Assembly (NCBI RefSeq): GCF_049650445.1
Contig: NZ_JBASAD010000001.1
Span: 1 to 64,000, forward strand
DNA length: 64,000 bases
Reading direction: 5' to 3'
From: Castellaniella sp049650445
GTDB lineage: Bacteria; Pseudomonadota; Gammaproteobacteria; Burkholderiales; Burkholderiaceae_B
Shown: piece by piece, positions 1-8,584 of the stretch
Layout: the number at the start of each line of letters is the position of its first letter
Position numbering within the stretch: the first letter of the stretch is position 1
Notes under the pieces: model-generated
What the model was told of the DNA's origin: nothing
What the model saw: only the letters and a program-made list of their open reading frames with translations
Databases searched by the model: none
Made by a program: the position numbers and the translations under genes

Positions 1-81
1 GGCCAGGAGCCCATGAATGATATCGTGTCGCAGACGTTGGGCCGTACGCCCGGCGGCGGTGCGCGGCTGGGTATCCCGTAG
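1..81 (+). CDS. C-terminal end of an unidentified protein (partial)
   Basis: Frame 1 is open from the first base to a TAG at 79-81 and encodes 26 residues ending in GARLGIP. The composition (Gly/Arg-rich, GC-rich third positions) fits a real reading frame entering from the left, but 26 codons are too few to identify a family and a chance open frame is possible. No ribosome binding site or start lies inside the window. Confidence 0.35.
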   Translation, partial: GQEPMNDIVSQTLGRTPGGGARLGIP

Positions 82-317
82 CTGCCCCGCTCGCGGCCCC
101 CAGTCGTAAGCTGAGCCGGTGGATCGCGTGTTCGTGTTCATTGTCCAATCTCTATTGCCAATAGATCCAAAATCGCCATCATTCTGGATAATATTATATC
201 TCTTGGCTGAAATCGCCCTCCCGGAAGGCCGCAATCGCCAGGCCCGGCGCATGGCGCGAGGTCGATTCCCGTCTATGATGCAAGGACTGGAAACCGCCCT
301 GCCAGACTGCCCGCCCT
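82..317. other. intergenic region, partly AT-rich
   Basis: The stretch holds no convincing gene. The middle (about 135-215) is clearly AT-rich compared with the surroundings and probably contains the promoter of the solute-binding protein/diguanylate cyclase pair downstream. A small open frame at 119-349 has no family resemblance and overlaps the next gene, so I do not annotate it. Confidence 0.5.
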
Positions 318-1208
318 ATGGATACTTCATTTTCGCCTCATCGCCGTAGTCTGCTGGGCCTGATGGCCGGCGCCTGTCTGCCGTCCCATGCATCCACCCG
401 CCCCGTATACACCGTGCAGACAGAACCGTCGCTGTCGCACTGCATCGCGTTGCTGCACGCGGCCCTGAAGGCCGGCGGACTGCCCGCGGATCTGGTCGAC
501 GCCCCTCACGCGACCGAACAGCGCAATCTGCATGAAATCACCGCCGGGCGCACCCACATCAATCTGCTGCCGGCCTCTCCCACTCGCCTGAAACGGGTGC
601 AGGAAGGCCGCCTGCGCATGATTCCCGTGCCGCTGGAGCGCGGCCTGCTGGGCTGGCGCACACCCTTCGTGCTGCAAAGCCACGAAGCCAGGCTGAGCTC
701 GATCCGTACACTGGACGACCTGCGTACCCTGACGATCGGACAAGGCTCCAGTTGGTGGGACGTGGAAATCTACCGCACGGCCGGCATCACCACCCGCGAG
801 GTCCAGGGCTGGCGCAACGGGGAATTCGCAGAGCAGATGCAGACCGGAGTGATCGACCTGTTTCCCATGGGACTGGAAGAATCCCTGAACTATTTTCTGC
901 CGCACTTTCGACAACGTTATCCGCAACTCGCGCTGGACCAATTCCTGATGTTGAAATACCCTTGGTACCGTTTCGTCTGGGTGTCCCCACACCCCAGCGC
1001 CGATACGCTGTATCTGGCGCTGCAAAAGGGTTTCGACATCATCTGCGAGAACGGTGAATTCGAGTCCATCTGGAACCGGATGCGCCAGACGCCCCCTGCG
1101 GATACCTGGCAAAAACGCACCGTCATCAGCCTGGAAAATCCCTTTTACAGCCCGGATATCGTGCCCCAACGCTATCAGCATCTGCTGCTGCACCCGCACC
1201 TGTCGTGA
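318..1208 (+). CDS. periplasmic solute-binding-like protein (transporter substrate-binding domain)
   Basis: This 296-residue protein starts with a short export signal (HRRSLLGLMAGACLPSHA; the twin arginine suggests Tat or a lipoprotein-like leader). It continues with a two-lobe fold similar to extracellular solute-binding family 3 proteins: an early lobe that picks a ligand, then an IGQGSSWWDVEIYR segment where such proteins cross between lobes, then DLFPMGLEES. No transporter subunits are next to it. Its stop (TGA 1206-1208) overlaps the ATG of a membrane diguanylate cyclase, so the two are almost certainly co-translated. I infer that it presents a ligand to that enzyme rather than to an ABC transporter. 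The ligand is unknown. Confidence 0.7.
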   Translation: MDTSFSPHRRSLLGLMAGACLPSHASTRPVYTVQTEPSLSHCIALLHAALKAGGLPADLVDAPHATEQRNLHEITAGRTHINLLPASPTRLKRVQEGRLRMIPVPLERGLLGWRTPFVLQSHEARLSSIRTLDDLRTLTIGQGSSWWDVEIYRTAGITTREVQGWRNGEFAEQMQTGVIDLFPMGLEESLNYFLPHFRQRYPQLALDQFLMLKYPWYRFVWVSPHPSADTLYLALQKGFDIICENGEFESIWNRMRQTPPADTWQKRTVISLENPFYSPDIVPQRYQHLLLHPHLS

Positions 1209-2350
1209 TGCCTGCTCAAAAACTCTACACACGGTTCTTGCGTCAGCTATTGCCGCTGTTGGCCCTGGCCTACGTGCTGACTGCCGCCCTCACGACCGGG
1301 CTGTATTACCAGAACCAGAACACGGCGGCGGGCAACCAGCGCAACCAGACCCTGGACACCTTCGCGCAGGTGCTGATCAAACCGCTGTGGGACTGCAACA
1401 GCCTGACGGCGGAAGGCATCATTCAGGCGATGACGCTGCAGCCCAACGTGCGAGGGGTCAGCGTGCCGGACCAGTGCGCCCAAAAACTGATCGTGGCGGG
1501 CACACAGCCCGACAAAGACAGCAAAGACACTCTGAGCACCCCTCTTCATTATGTGGATGAAACGGGCGCTACCCACGTACTGGGCGAACTGCAGATCGCC
1601 TTCCGGCCCATTTCGATCTTTACCGCGGTTTCTCGAAGCCTGATGCCACAACTGACGGTCTTTCTGTCGATGCTGGCAGTCGTGCTGGCCTGCGCGCTAT
1701 GGACCTTCAAGCGCACCATCGGACAGCCCCTCCTGCAGTTGTGCCAGGCCATGCACCGCCATCAGGCGCTGGACCCCATCCCCGCCGACTGGGCCGATGA
1801 GATTTCCGAAGTCACCCGGACCTACAACACCCAATTGCAAAAACTGCGCCGTCAGGCCCGGCGTGACCCGCTGACGGGCCTGGGCAACCGCCTGTTGCTG
1901 GAAGAGCGCCTGGGCCGCGTCAAACGAGCCGGTCTGCAAGGCCATATTCTGCTGCTGGATCTGGACCGGTTCAAACCCGTCAATGACACCTACGGCCATG
2001 CCGCCGGGGACGAGGTGCTGCGTGAGGTGGCGCAGCGCCTGCTGGCCTGTGCGCGCGAAGGCGACACCGTGGTTCGTCTGGGCGGCGACGAGTTCGCCAT
2101 CATCGCGCCCGACACCATCGAGGACGCGGACGTGAACGCGTTGGTGACCCGCATCACACAGGCCCTGACGCAACCCATACTCTGGCGGGACACCCCGATC
2201 CACATCACCCCCAGCATCGGTCGGACGCGGTTTGGTCAGGACAACTGCGCCAGCAGCACCCTGCTGGCGCAGGCCGACGCCGACATGTATCGAGCCAAAG
2301 CGATGGCGCACCAGCAACACGACGCTGCGGTGCTGAGCGAGTCGCTTTGA
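1208..2350 (+). CDS. membrane-bound GGDEF diguanylate cyclase
   Basis: A 380-residue protein with a transmembrane helix near residues 15-35, a periplasmic loop of about 100 residues, a second helix near 140-165, a short HAMP-like linker, and a C-terminal GGDEF domain beginning RDPLTGLGN. The active-site motif is intact (RLGGDEFAII), and REGD sits exactly five residues upstream, matching the RxxD product-inhibition site. It should therefore make cyclic di-GMP and be feedback controlled. The GTG at 1205 is a possible alternative start, but the ATG at 1208 overlaps the upstream stop by one base, typical of translational coupling. The periplasmic loop and the coupled solute-binding protein suggest an external chemical signal. 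Confidence 0.9.
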   Translation: MPAQKLYTRFLRQLLPLLALAYVLTAALTTGLYYQNQNTAAGNQRNQTLDTFAQVLIKPLWDCNSLTAEGIIQAMTLQPNVRGVSVPDQCAQKLIVAGTQPDKDSKDTLSTPLHYVDETGATHVLGELQIAFRPISIFTAVSRSLMPQLTVFLSMLAVVLACALWTFKRTIGQPLLQLCQAMHRHQALDPIPADWADEISEVTRTYNTQLQKLRRQARRDPLTGLGNRLLLEERLGRVKRAGLQGHILLLDLDRFKPVNDTYGHAAGDEVLREVAQRLLACAREGDTVVRLGGDEFAIIAPDTIEDADVNALVTRITQALTQPILWRDTPIHITPSIGRTRFGQDNCASSTLLAQADADMYRAKAMAHQQHDAAVLSESL

Positions 2351-2375
2351 CGGCCGCCAGGCGCGTACCCCGTCC

Positions 2376-2786
2376 ATGACACGACATCGATATCCGGTCC
2401 AGGCGCACGACGTCGAATTCACCGCCATCCGCGCTCAAGGTGCCGGAGGCCAGAACGTCAACAAAGTTTCCAGTGCCGTCCATCTGCGCTACGACGTACA
2501 TGCCTCTACGCTGCCCGAACCTGTCCGCGAACGGTTGCTGAGCCTGCGAGACCATCGCATCACGGCCACGGGCATCATCGTGATCAAGGCACAATCCAGT
2601 CGCACCCAGGCACAGAACCGGCTGGAGGCGCTGGCACGCCTGCAGGAAATGATTGACCGTGCCAGTGACAGCCCCGCAATCCGGCACCCCACACGCCCCA
2701 CTCAAGGAGCCAGGCGCCGCCGCCAGCAGGCCAAGACCGAACGCAGTGCCCTCAAGCAACTGCGCACCAAGGTCACGGCAGGCTGA
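2376..2786 (+). CDS. arfB: alternative ribosome-rescue factor / peptidyl-tRNA hydrolase ArfB
   Basis: The 136-residue protein has the class I release-factor GGQ motif at residues 24-26 (RAQGAGGQNVNK) and a basic C-terminal tail rich in Arg and Lys, the two hallmarks of ArfB (YaeJ). ArfB hydrolyses peptidyl-tRNA on ribosomes stalled at the end of truncated mRNAs; its tail occupies the empty mRNA channel. Length matches the family (about 140). There is no codon-recognition domain, which rules out PrfA/PrfB. The stop codon directly abuts that of the convergent queG gene (TGATCA), leaving no room for a terminator between them. Confidence 0.93.
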   Translation: MTRHRYPVQAHDVEFTAIRAQGAGGQNVNKVSSAVHLRYDVHASTLPEPVRERLLSLRDHRITATGIIVIKAQSSRTQAQNRLEALARLQEMIDRASDSPAIRHPTRPTQGARRRRQQAKTERSALKQLRTKVTAG

Positions 2787-3899
2787 TCACGCGCGCTGCG
2801 CCAGCGCCCAGGCCACGTGCTCGCGCACCAGGGCGCTGGCATGGTCGGCGCGACTGAGCAAGGCAGCGCGCAACGCTTCGGCCTGCGCCGCATCAGCGGC
2901 GCGCAGCGCATTGCCCAGCGCCACGGCGATATTGCGCAGCCAGCGCTCGTGGTTGATGCGCCGGATCGGCCCGCCCTCGGTCCGCTTGAGAAAGGTTTCT
3001 TCGTCCCAGGCGAACAGGTCCACCAATTGACGACCGACCAGCGGCGCCCGCTCGTCGAAATCGGGCAGTTCCGTGGTCTGGGCGTACTTGTTCCAGGGGC
3101 AGATCGTCTGGCAGTCGTCACACCCATAGATATGATTGCCCATCAGAGGACGTAGCGCCTCGGGGATGGCACCGTGATATTCAATGGTGAGATAGGAAAT
3201 GCAGCGGCGCGCATCCACCACGCCGGGTGCGACGATGGCGCCCGTGGGACAGACGTCGATGCAGGCGGTACAGGTGCCGCAATGCGCGCTCACCGGATCG
3301 GTGGGTTCCAGCGCGAAGTCCACGAAAATCTCGCCCAGGAAGAACATCGACCCCGCATCGCGCGAGAGCACCATGGAATGCTTGCCGCGCCAGCCCAGGC
3401 CGCTGCGGCTGGCCAGTTCTTTCTCCAGCACGGGCGCCGAATCGGAAAATACGCGGTAGCCGAACGGCCCGACCAGCGCCTCGATCCGGTCGCACAGTTT
3501 TTGCAGGCGCGCCCGCACCACCTTGTGATAGTCGCGCCCCCGGGCATAGAGCGACACCACCCCTTCGCCGGGGTCCTCCAGCCGCGCGAGTTCGCGGGCC
3601 TGCCAGTCAGGCGCGGTATGGCGCGGCAGGTACGGCATGCGCGCGGTGATCACACTGACCGTGCCGGGCACCAATTCGGCCGGCCGTGCGCGCTTGAGGC
3701 CATGCCGCTCCATGTAGTCCAGGTCGCCGTGATAACCCTGGGCAAGCCATTGCAACAGATATGGCTCGGCCGAGGACAGGTCCACCCCCGAAACGCCGAT
3801 GTCGGAAAATCCCAGTTCGCGCGCCCAGGCCCGTATCTGCTGCAGCCATTGGCCGCTGTCGGCGCTTTCCGGCACGGATGGAGTCAAAGAGGTCGCCAT
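2787..3899 (-). CDS. queG: epoxyqueuosine reductase
   Basis: QueG catalyses the last step of queuosine synthesis in tRNA, reducing epoxyqueuosine to queuosine with cobalamin and two [4Fe-4S] clusters. The 370-residue protein carries the two ferredoxin-like cysteine motifs, CGTCTACIDVCP and CDDCQTICPWN, followed by a HEAT-like C-terminal region, and its length matches the family. I chose the ATG at 3899 (MATSLTP) because the family homology begins immediately after it; the open frame extends further upstream but without similarity. It is convergent with arfB and divergent from the uracil-DNA glycosylase gene. Confidence 0.95.
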   Translation of the reverse strand: MATSLTPSVPESADSGQWLQQIRAWARELGFSDIGVSGVDLSSAEPYLLQWLAQGYHGDLDYMERHGLKRARPAELVPGTVSVITARMPYLPRHTAPDWQARELARLEDPGEGVVSLYARGRDYHKVVRARLQKLCDRIEALVGPFGYRVFSDSAPVLEKELASRSGLGWRGKHSMVLSRDAGSMFFLGEIFVDFALEPTDPVSAHCGTCTACIDVCPTGAIVAPGVVDARRCISYLTIEYHGAIPEALRPLMGNHIYGCDDCQTICPWNKYAQTTELPDFDERAPLVGRQLVDLFAWDEETFLKRTEGGPIRRINHERWLRNIAVALGNALRAADAAQAEALRAALLSRADHASALVREHVAWALAQRA

Positions 3900-4065
3900 G
3901 ATGCTGCAGGTTCTGTGTGAATCGTGAGTTCGTCCTGCCTCATATGATAGGCCCGACACCCTGCCTGACGACGCGGGCCATGAATTTACGACGGCGGCGC
4001 TCTTGCCCATAATGGGAGCTTCCAGAGTGCGGCCTTTCATGCCGGCATCCCTCAGGCAAAAACCC

Positions 4066-4791
4066 ATGACTGCCAGCCCCGATCCTGACCCGGACAACGC
4101 CCTCACTGCCATCGCACGCGTGCTCGCGGGCAGCCTGCAGGTGCTGACGTTTCCCAGCGCCAGCCACGTCTATAACCCCCTGATCTACATGTGGTCGGCG
4201 CACCGCGAGTACTTGCAGCGGCACGGCGCCCGGACGGGCCGCATCCTGCTGGTTGGCATGAACCCCGGCCCCTGGGGCATGGCCCAGACCGGAGTTCCCT
4301 TCGGAGCGGTCGCCATGGCGCGCGACTGGCTGAAGATCGAAAAACCTCTGGGCGGTCCGCTGCCGGACCAGCACGACAAATACCCGATCACCGGCTTTGC
4401 CTGCCACCGCAGCGAAGGCAGCGGCGACCGCTTCTGGGCTTGGGCGCAGCGTCGCTTCGACAATCCTGACCGCTTCTTTCAGGACGTTTTTGTCTGGAAC
4501 TACTGCCCTTTGCTGTTCCTGCGCAACAATCGCAACCTGGTCCCCGAACAACTGCACAAGGCCGAACGCGAGCCCTTGTTCGGCATCTGCGACGCAGCGC
4601 TGGACGCCGTGATTCACGCCAGCAGGCCACGCGCAGTGATCGGCATCGGACGATTCGCTCATGGCCGCGCGCAGATCATCACGGACGGCCAGGTGCCGAC
4701 GGCCTATCTGCTGCACCCCAGCCCGGCCAACCCCACGGCCAACCGGGGTTGGGCAGACACCGCGGATCAGACCCTGGCACCCTGGCTGTAA
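4066..4791 (+). CDS. SMUG1-type uracil-DNA glycosylase
   Basis: The 241-residue protein has the family 3 uracil-DNA glycosylase signature GMNPGPWGMAQTGVPFG (residues 64-80) and, near the C-terminus, HPSPANPTANRGW, the His-containing DNA-intercalation motif. SMUG enzymes excise uracil and oxidised pyrimidines from DNA, starting base-excision repair. Length is close to vertebrate SMUG1 (about 270). An upstream in-frame ATG at 4039 is a possible start, but the protein core begins after MTASPDPD. It is divergent from queG. SMUG1-like genes in proteobacteria are patchily distributed. Confidence 0.88.
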   Translation: MTASPDPDPDNALTAIARVLAGSLQVLTFPSASHVYNPLIYMWSAHREYLQRHGARTGRILLVGMNPGPWGMAQTGVPFGAVAMARDWLKIEKPLGGPLPDQHDKYPITGFACHRSEGSGDRFWAWAQRRFDNPDRFFQDVFVWNYCPLLFLRNNRNLVPEQLHKAEREPLFGICDAALDAVIHASRPRAVIGIGRFAHGRAQIITDGQVPTAYLLHPSPANPTANRGWADTADQTLAPWL

Positions 4792-4820
4792 TGGCGCGGC
4801 AGCGGTGGCCCTGCTCCCGC

Positions 4821-5405
4821 CTACACACCCGTCGCCAGTTTCGCCATGACTACGATGATGGCGATCTGCATGACGCCCTGGCTGGCCACCACATAATAAA
4901 ACCGGCTCATCATGCGGCTGATCTTCGGACCATCCGGGGCGGGCTTGCGCAGTTCGAGACACACCCGCACACTGGTCGGCAGCAGGTAACCCAGGCCCTG
5001 GATCGTCATCAGCGTCACGAGCACCAGCGCCGCAGCGATCCAGCCGAACTCAGGCCATGGCAATTGCGTCAGCCCGAGCTGCACCGCAAGAAACCAGCCT
5101 GCAGTACTCGTCAAGACGGACAGGACCGGCATCAGGAACAGGGTGACCGGGGTCAACCGGATGATGATTTCCTTGCGCACGGGAATGGACACGCTGCGGA
5201 TGATCGGGCCGATGACGAATCCCATGAACAGGTCGATCCCGGTCCACAGCACACCACTCATGACATGGACCCAGTTGAGAAACCAGGCATTCCCGGCAAG
5301 AATGGCCGCCACCAGAACGATGAGCGCCACTGCAACATACCAAAGATAGTGCCACCGAATGAAATCCGGCTGCGGGCCCGGGGGCGAAACGAGCGATGCA
5401 TCCAT
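4821..5405 (-). CDS. integral membrane protein, DUF2269/CopD-like
   Basis: A 194-residue membrane protein with about five hydrophobic segments: one around residues 22-42, WVHVMSGVLWTGIDLFMGF, one around 85-110, one around 122-145, and one at the C-terminus. The WVHVMSGVLW stretch with a His inside a membrane helix resembles CopD/DUF2269 proteins, suggesting haem or copper coordination, but I cannot assign a function. The neighbouring remnant of a cupredoxin gene, read in the opposite direction, makes a former copper or respiratory context plausible. Confidence 0.6.
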   Translation of the reverse strand: MDASLVSPPGPQPDFIRWHYLWYVAVALIVLVAAILAGNAWFLNWVHVMSGVLWTGIDLFMGFVIGPIIRSVSIPVRKEIIIRLTPVTLFLMPVLSVLTSTAGWFLAVQLGLTQLPWPEFGWIAAALVLVTLMTIQGLGYLLPTSVRVCLELRKPAPDGPKISRMMSRFYYVVASQGVMQIAIIVVMAKLATGV

Positions 5406-5462
5406 GGATCCTCCGCTGCTTTCTTGCCGCCCTCGGCTTCGGGCGATCTTTAAATTTTAAGC

Positions 5463-5672
5463 TTGAATGTTTCTCGGCGAAACAGGTGGATCGTGATTTC
5501 CGTGGTGTCAGGCGCAGACCGCCCGCATCACGAGGCCAACGCCCTCACGCTGGATCCGGGTCAAAGCGGAGAACTGGTCTGGACGTTCACGCACCGGGAC
5601 GCTCTCGATTTCGCCTGTACTCTCCCGGGACACTACGAGGCCGGCATGAAGGGCCGTTTCGTGATCGGGTAG
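5463..5672 (+). pseudogene. C-terminal remnant of a cupredoxin (type-1 copper protein)
   Basis: The frame encodes the C-terminal strands of a plastocyanin-like cupredoxin, ending LDFACTLPGHYEAGMKG. Three of the four type-1 copper ligands are present in the normal C-x4-H-x4-M order. The upstream half, with the first His ligand and the signal peptide, is missing: residues before the NALTLDPGQSG segment have no cupredoxin character and there is no good ribosome binding site at the TTG. The rest of the gap up to 5771 shows no gene. I read it as a gene decayed by a 5' deletion. Confidence 0.6.
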
Positions 5673-5771
5673 GCCATCGCCGAAACACTGCACGGCAAGA
5701 TCATGGATCGCGCCTCGGTGGCGGACTGAGCCCGGGCGGACGCCCCGCGCCGCCACGGGGATGTGCGATGC

Positions 5772-7181
5772 CTAGGTCAGCAGCTTCGACAGCGTGGCGC
5801 TGATCCGGCCCGCCAGGGCCTTGCGCCAGGGCGCGGCATCGGCCGCGCCGCACAGGTTCTCCTCCCAGGTATAGGCGGCCTGAACGGCCCGGTAGACCAG
5901 CCACGGCAGAGGCTCCGGCTCCCAGCGGCGCAAGGCGCGCCTCGGAGAGGCGCCCGTGACGACCCAGGGCATCTGCGTCAGTTCCGTGTCCCGCTCCAGG
6001 ATCAGATCCGCCAGGGTCCGGCCGAAAAGATTGGCTGCGCCGACCCCGCCGCCCCCATAACCGCCCGCCGTGGCGATACCCGAACGCCGGTCGCAGACGG
6101 CATGCGGCGCAAAGCGCCGCGCCATGCCCATGGTGCCGCCCCACCCGTGCGTGACACGCACGTTGCTCAAGGCCGGGAACAACTCCACCATCAGCTTTTT
6201 CCGCAATGCCGACTCGGGCCCGCTCAGCGTGAAATCATTGCGGGGCCGGGCGCCGAACCGGTAGCCGCCGCGCGCGCCGAAAATCAGGCGCCCATCATCG
6301 GAGCGCTGACCATAGGTGATCAGCCGCCCCCCGTCGCTGAAGGCAGGCCGACTCTCCAGCCCCACCTCGTCCCATTGAGCCGCACTCAGCGGCTCGGTTG
6401 CAATGATCTGGCTCTGCACGGGCAGCACCGTCCCCGCCAGGCTGCTGATCGAGCCCGCATAGCCCTCCAGCGCGGGCACGATCCACCGGGCGCGCACGAC
6501 GCCCTGGTCGGTCACGACCGTGTTCCCCTGGATGGTGCTCACACGCGTCCGCTCGTAAATGACGGCGCCGCGCCGCTCGACGGCGCGCGCCAGACCCCTG
6601 ACCAGTTTTCCCGGATGCACGACCGCACAATGCGGCGAAAAAATCGCGCCATAGGGCTTGTGCATGCGCACCTGTCGGCTGAGTTCCTGCGCATCGAGCC
6701 AGCGGTAGTCGTCTTCAGCGTGTCCGGCATGGCGCAGGCGGTCCAGATGCGCGCGGACCAGGGCCAGTTGCTCGGGATAGCGCGCCGCCGCGAACAGCAC
6801 ACCGCCCTGCTGGAAGCCGCAATCGATGTTTTCCAGATCCAGGACCGTCCGGACGTGGTCCACGATGCCATGCAGCAGCCGGTAGCCGGTCTCGCGCCGC
6901 TCGGCCGGCTGGTCCGAAAGGTACATGTCCTCGCCGGCCATGCTGCCCTTGAGCCAGCCGCCATTGCGGCCCGATGCGCCGAATCCCGCCGTCTCGGCCT
7001 CCAGGATCGTGACCGACAGCGACGGTGCCAGCGACTTCAGGTAGTACGCCGTCCACAGCCCCGTATAGCCCGCGCCCAGGATGACCACATCCACATCGAC
7101 CGGCCCTGGCAGGGCGGGCCGCACTCGCACGTCCTCGCCCAAGGCGTCAAACCAGAAACTCACCCCTCGATAATCGTCCAT
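5772..7181 (-). CDS. FAD-dependent amine/amino-acid oxidoreductase (DAO family, PuuB-like)
   Basis: A 469-residue flavoprotein of the D-amino-acid oxidase superfamily. The N-terminus holds the dinucleotide-binding motif VVILGAGYTGLWTAYYL (GAGYTG at 36-41) and SGRNGGWLKG, where FAD contacts occur. The C-terminal GGYGGGGVGAANLFGRTLA closes the FAD site. The closest familiar relatives are gamma-glutamylputrescine oxidases and similar oxidases of secondary amines. It is divergent from a polyamine-type ABC transporter and shares its regulatory region, so it probably oxidises the imported compound. The start at 7181 (MDDYRG) is preferred over an upstream in-frame ATG at 7223 because the family alignment begins there. 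Confidence 0.82.
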   Translation of the reverse strand: MDDYRGVSFWFDALGEDVRVRPALPGPVDVDVVILGAGYTGLWTAYYLKSLAPSLSVTILEAETAGFGASGRNGGWLKGSMAGEDMYLSDQPAERRETGYRLLHGIVDHVRTVLDLENIDCGFQQGGVLFAAARYPEQLALVRAHLDRLRHAGHAEDDYRWLDAQELSRQVRMHKPYGAIFSPHCAVVHPGKLVRGLARAVERRGAVIYERTRVSTIQGNTVVTDQGVVRARWIVPALEGYAGSISSLAGTVLPVQSQIIATEPLSAAQWDEVGLESRPAFSDGGRLITYGQRSDDGRLIFGARGGYRFGARPRNDFTLSGPESALRKKLMVELFPALSNVRVTHGWGGTMGMARRFAPHAVCDRRSGIATAGGYGGGGVGAANLFGRTLADLILERDTELTQMPWVVTGASPRRALRRWEPEPLPWLVYRAVQAAYTWEENLCGAADAAPWRKALAGRISATLSKLLT

Positions 7182-7437
7182 CGCTCTCGCGTACCCCACC
7201 CGATGACTGCCGGAACGGCGCACCGCAACGCGGCGGCCCCAGGCGCAAACCCTGCGCGATCATCATAGAAGGCCGATACACGGAAGGTAACATCCATTCT
7301 GGAAATTTCCACATACCACTGGCTGGATTGGTATCGTTGATATTTCCATAATGGTCCTTTTGTGTAATCCATTAGAACGGTTTAATGAAACCCAGGCTGG
7401 ACAAAAAATCATAGAAGCTCATGCCAGGAGGCAAACC
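7182..7437. promoter_or_regulatory. divergent promoter region of the flavoenzyme and ABC-transporter operons
   Basis: This 256-bp region separates two divergent genes. Its AT-rich part (7285-7380) contains the bipartite motif annotated at 7292-7318 and an inverted partner of the CATACCA half-site at 7329-7335. A strong ribosome binding site (AGGAGG, 7426-7431) lies seven bases before the ATG of the solute-binding protein. Confidence 0.6.
7292..7318 (+). promoter_or_regulatory. putative MocR operator, copy 1
   Basis: ATCCATTCTGGA is followed after exactly 8 bases by CATACCA. The same two blocks with the same 8-base spacing occur on the opposite strand at 12877-12903, in the region between the MocR gene and its divergent operon. 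The 8-base spacers differ, so the 19 conserved positions stand out. A second, inverted CATACCA-like site (TGGTATC) lies at 7329-7335. Confidence 0.65.
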
Positions 7438-8508
7438 ATGTCGGACACGTTGAAGACTCGAAAGGCCTTGTGCACCACGGCGGCCATCAGCGCCCTCTCC
7501 CTTTTCAGCGTCGGGGCCAGCGCCGCCGACCTCAACATCGCGTCCTGGGGCGGCGCCTACCAGAAAGCGCAGAGCGAGGCCCTGTTCGTGCCGGCCGCCA
7601 AGGCCCTGAATATGGACGTCAAGCAAAGCACTTACAACGGCATGTCCGATGTGCGCCTGCAGGTGCAGACAGGCGCCGTCACCCTGGACATCGTGGCCAG
7701 CGGCTCGGGCAGCGCCGCCCGCGCCGGTGCCGAGGGCCTGCTGGAACCCCTGGACTACTCGGTGATCGACGTCTCGCATTTCTACCCGACGATGAAGTCC
7801 AAATTCTGCGTGGGCGGCGACGTCTTCTCGAACGTCTTCGCCTGGAACACGGACAAGTACGGCAAGGATGGCCAGCCCGGCCCCAAGACCTGGGCCGACT
7901 TCTGGGACGTCAAGAAATTCCCGGGCAAACGTGCCTATCGGGGCGGCGTTGCCGGATCTCTGGAACCGGCGCTGATGGCCGACGGCGTGCCGCCCGACCA
8001 GGTCTATGCAGTGCTCTCGTCGAAAGGCGGGATCGAACGCGCCATCAACAAGATCCGCCAGCTCAAGCCCAACATCGCGGTCTGGTGGACCTCCGGCGCC
8101 CAGCATGCGCAACTGATGAAGGACGGCGAGGTCGACATGGCCACCGGATGGAACGGCCGCTTCGACGACATCGCCAAGCACGGCGCCAAGGTGACCTACT
8201 CCTTCGACCAGGGGCTGCTCGATTACGACTGCTTCGCCATCCCCAAGGGCGCGCCCCACAAAGATGCGGCGATGAAGTTCCTGGCCGAGATCAGCAAGGC
8301 CCAGTACCAGGCGAGTCTGACCCGGTACATCACCTACGGTCCGACCAACAAGGACGCCTACGAAGGCGGGCTCATCAGCGACGCCGTCGCCAAAACCCTG
8401 CCCTCGTCCCCGGCCAACGCCGCCAAGCAGATCCCACTGGATATCGAGTGGTACGAGCAGTTCGAGAAGCAGGCCGCAGCCCTGTATCAGGACATGATGT
8501 TGGAGTAG
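7438..8508 (+). CDS. ABC transporter periplasmic binding protein (spermidine/putrescine type)
   Basis: A 356-residue exported protein with a Sec signal peptide (MSDTLKTRK...SLFSVGASAA) and a mature start DLNIASWGGAYQ. The (L/I)xIxSWGG start is typical of PotD/PotF-like binding proteins (extracellular solute-binding family 1). It is the first gene of a four-gene uptake operon. The start is fixed by the AGGAGG at 7426-7431. A stem-loop after the stop probably keeps this message more abundant than the downstream genes. The ligand is not certain: polyamine-type systems also import opines, betaine-like compounds and amino-acid derivatives. Confidence 0.88.
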   Translation: MSDTLKTRKALCTTAAISALSLFSVGASAADLNIASWGGAYQKAQSEALFVPAAKALNMDVKQSTYNGMSDVRLQVQTGAVTLDIVASGSGSAARAGAEGLLEPLDYSVIDVSHFYPTMKSKFCVGGDVFSNVFAWNTDKYGKDGQPGPKTWADFWDVKKFPGKRAYRGGVAGSLEPALMADGVPPDQVYAVLSSKGGIERAINKIRQLKPNIAVWWTSGAQHAQLMKDGEVDMATGWNGRFDDIAKHGAKVTYSFDQGLLDYDCFAIPKGAPHKDAAMKFLAEISKAQYQASLTRYITYGPTNKDAYEGGLISDAVAKTLPSSPANAAKQIPLDIEWYEQFEKQAAALYQDMMLE

Positions 8509-8518
8509 CATCCCCGCA

Positions 8519-8550
8519 GGGGCGGCGATCGGCAAGGCACCCGCCGCCCC
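8519..8550 (+). terminator. intra-operon stem-loop after the binding-protein gene
   Basis: GGGGCGGCG (8519-8527) pairs perfectly with CGCCGCCCC (8542-8550) across a 14-base loop, without a T-run. In ABC operons such a hairpin between the binding-protein gene and the ATPase gene commonly stabilises the upstream mRNA or partly terminates transcription. Confidence 0.6.
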
Positions 8551-8584
8551 CTGACAATCGATAAAAACGACAGGAGACCTTGGC

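Noticed and set aside
170..200. ATTCTGGATAA near the left end, similar to half of the MocR motif
   Set aside because: The first block is incomplete and there is no CATACCA at the 8-base spacing; likely chance.
119..349. Short open frame of 76 codons in the AT-rich leader region
   Set aside because: No family resemblance, no ribosome binding site, and it overlaps the start of the solute-binding protein.
7235..7260. GGCGCAAACC followed by GCGCGATC, another partial match to the hairpin repeat
   Set aside because: The inverted core is absent, so it is not a copy.
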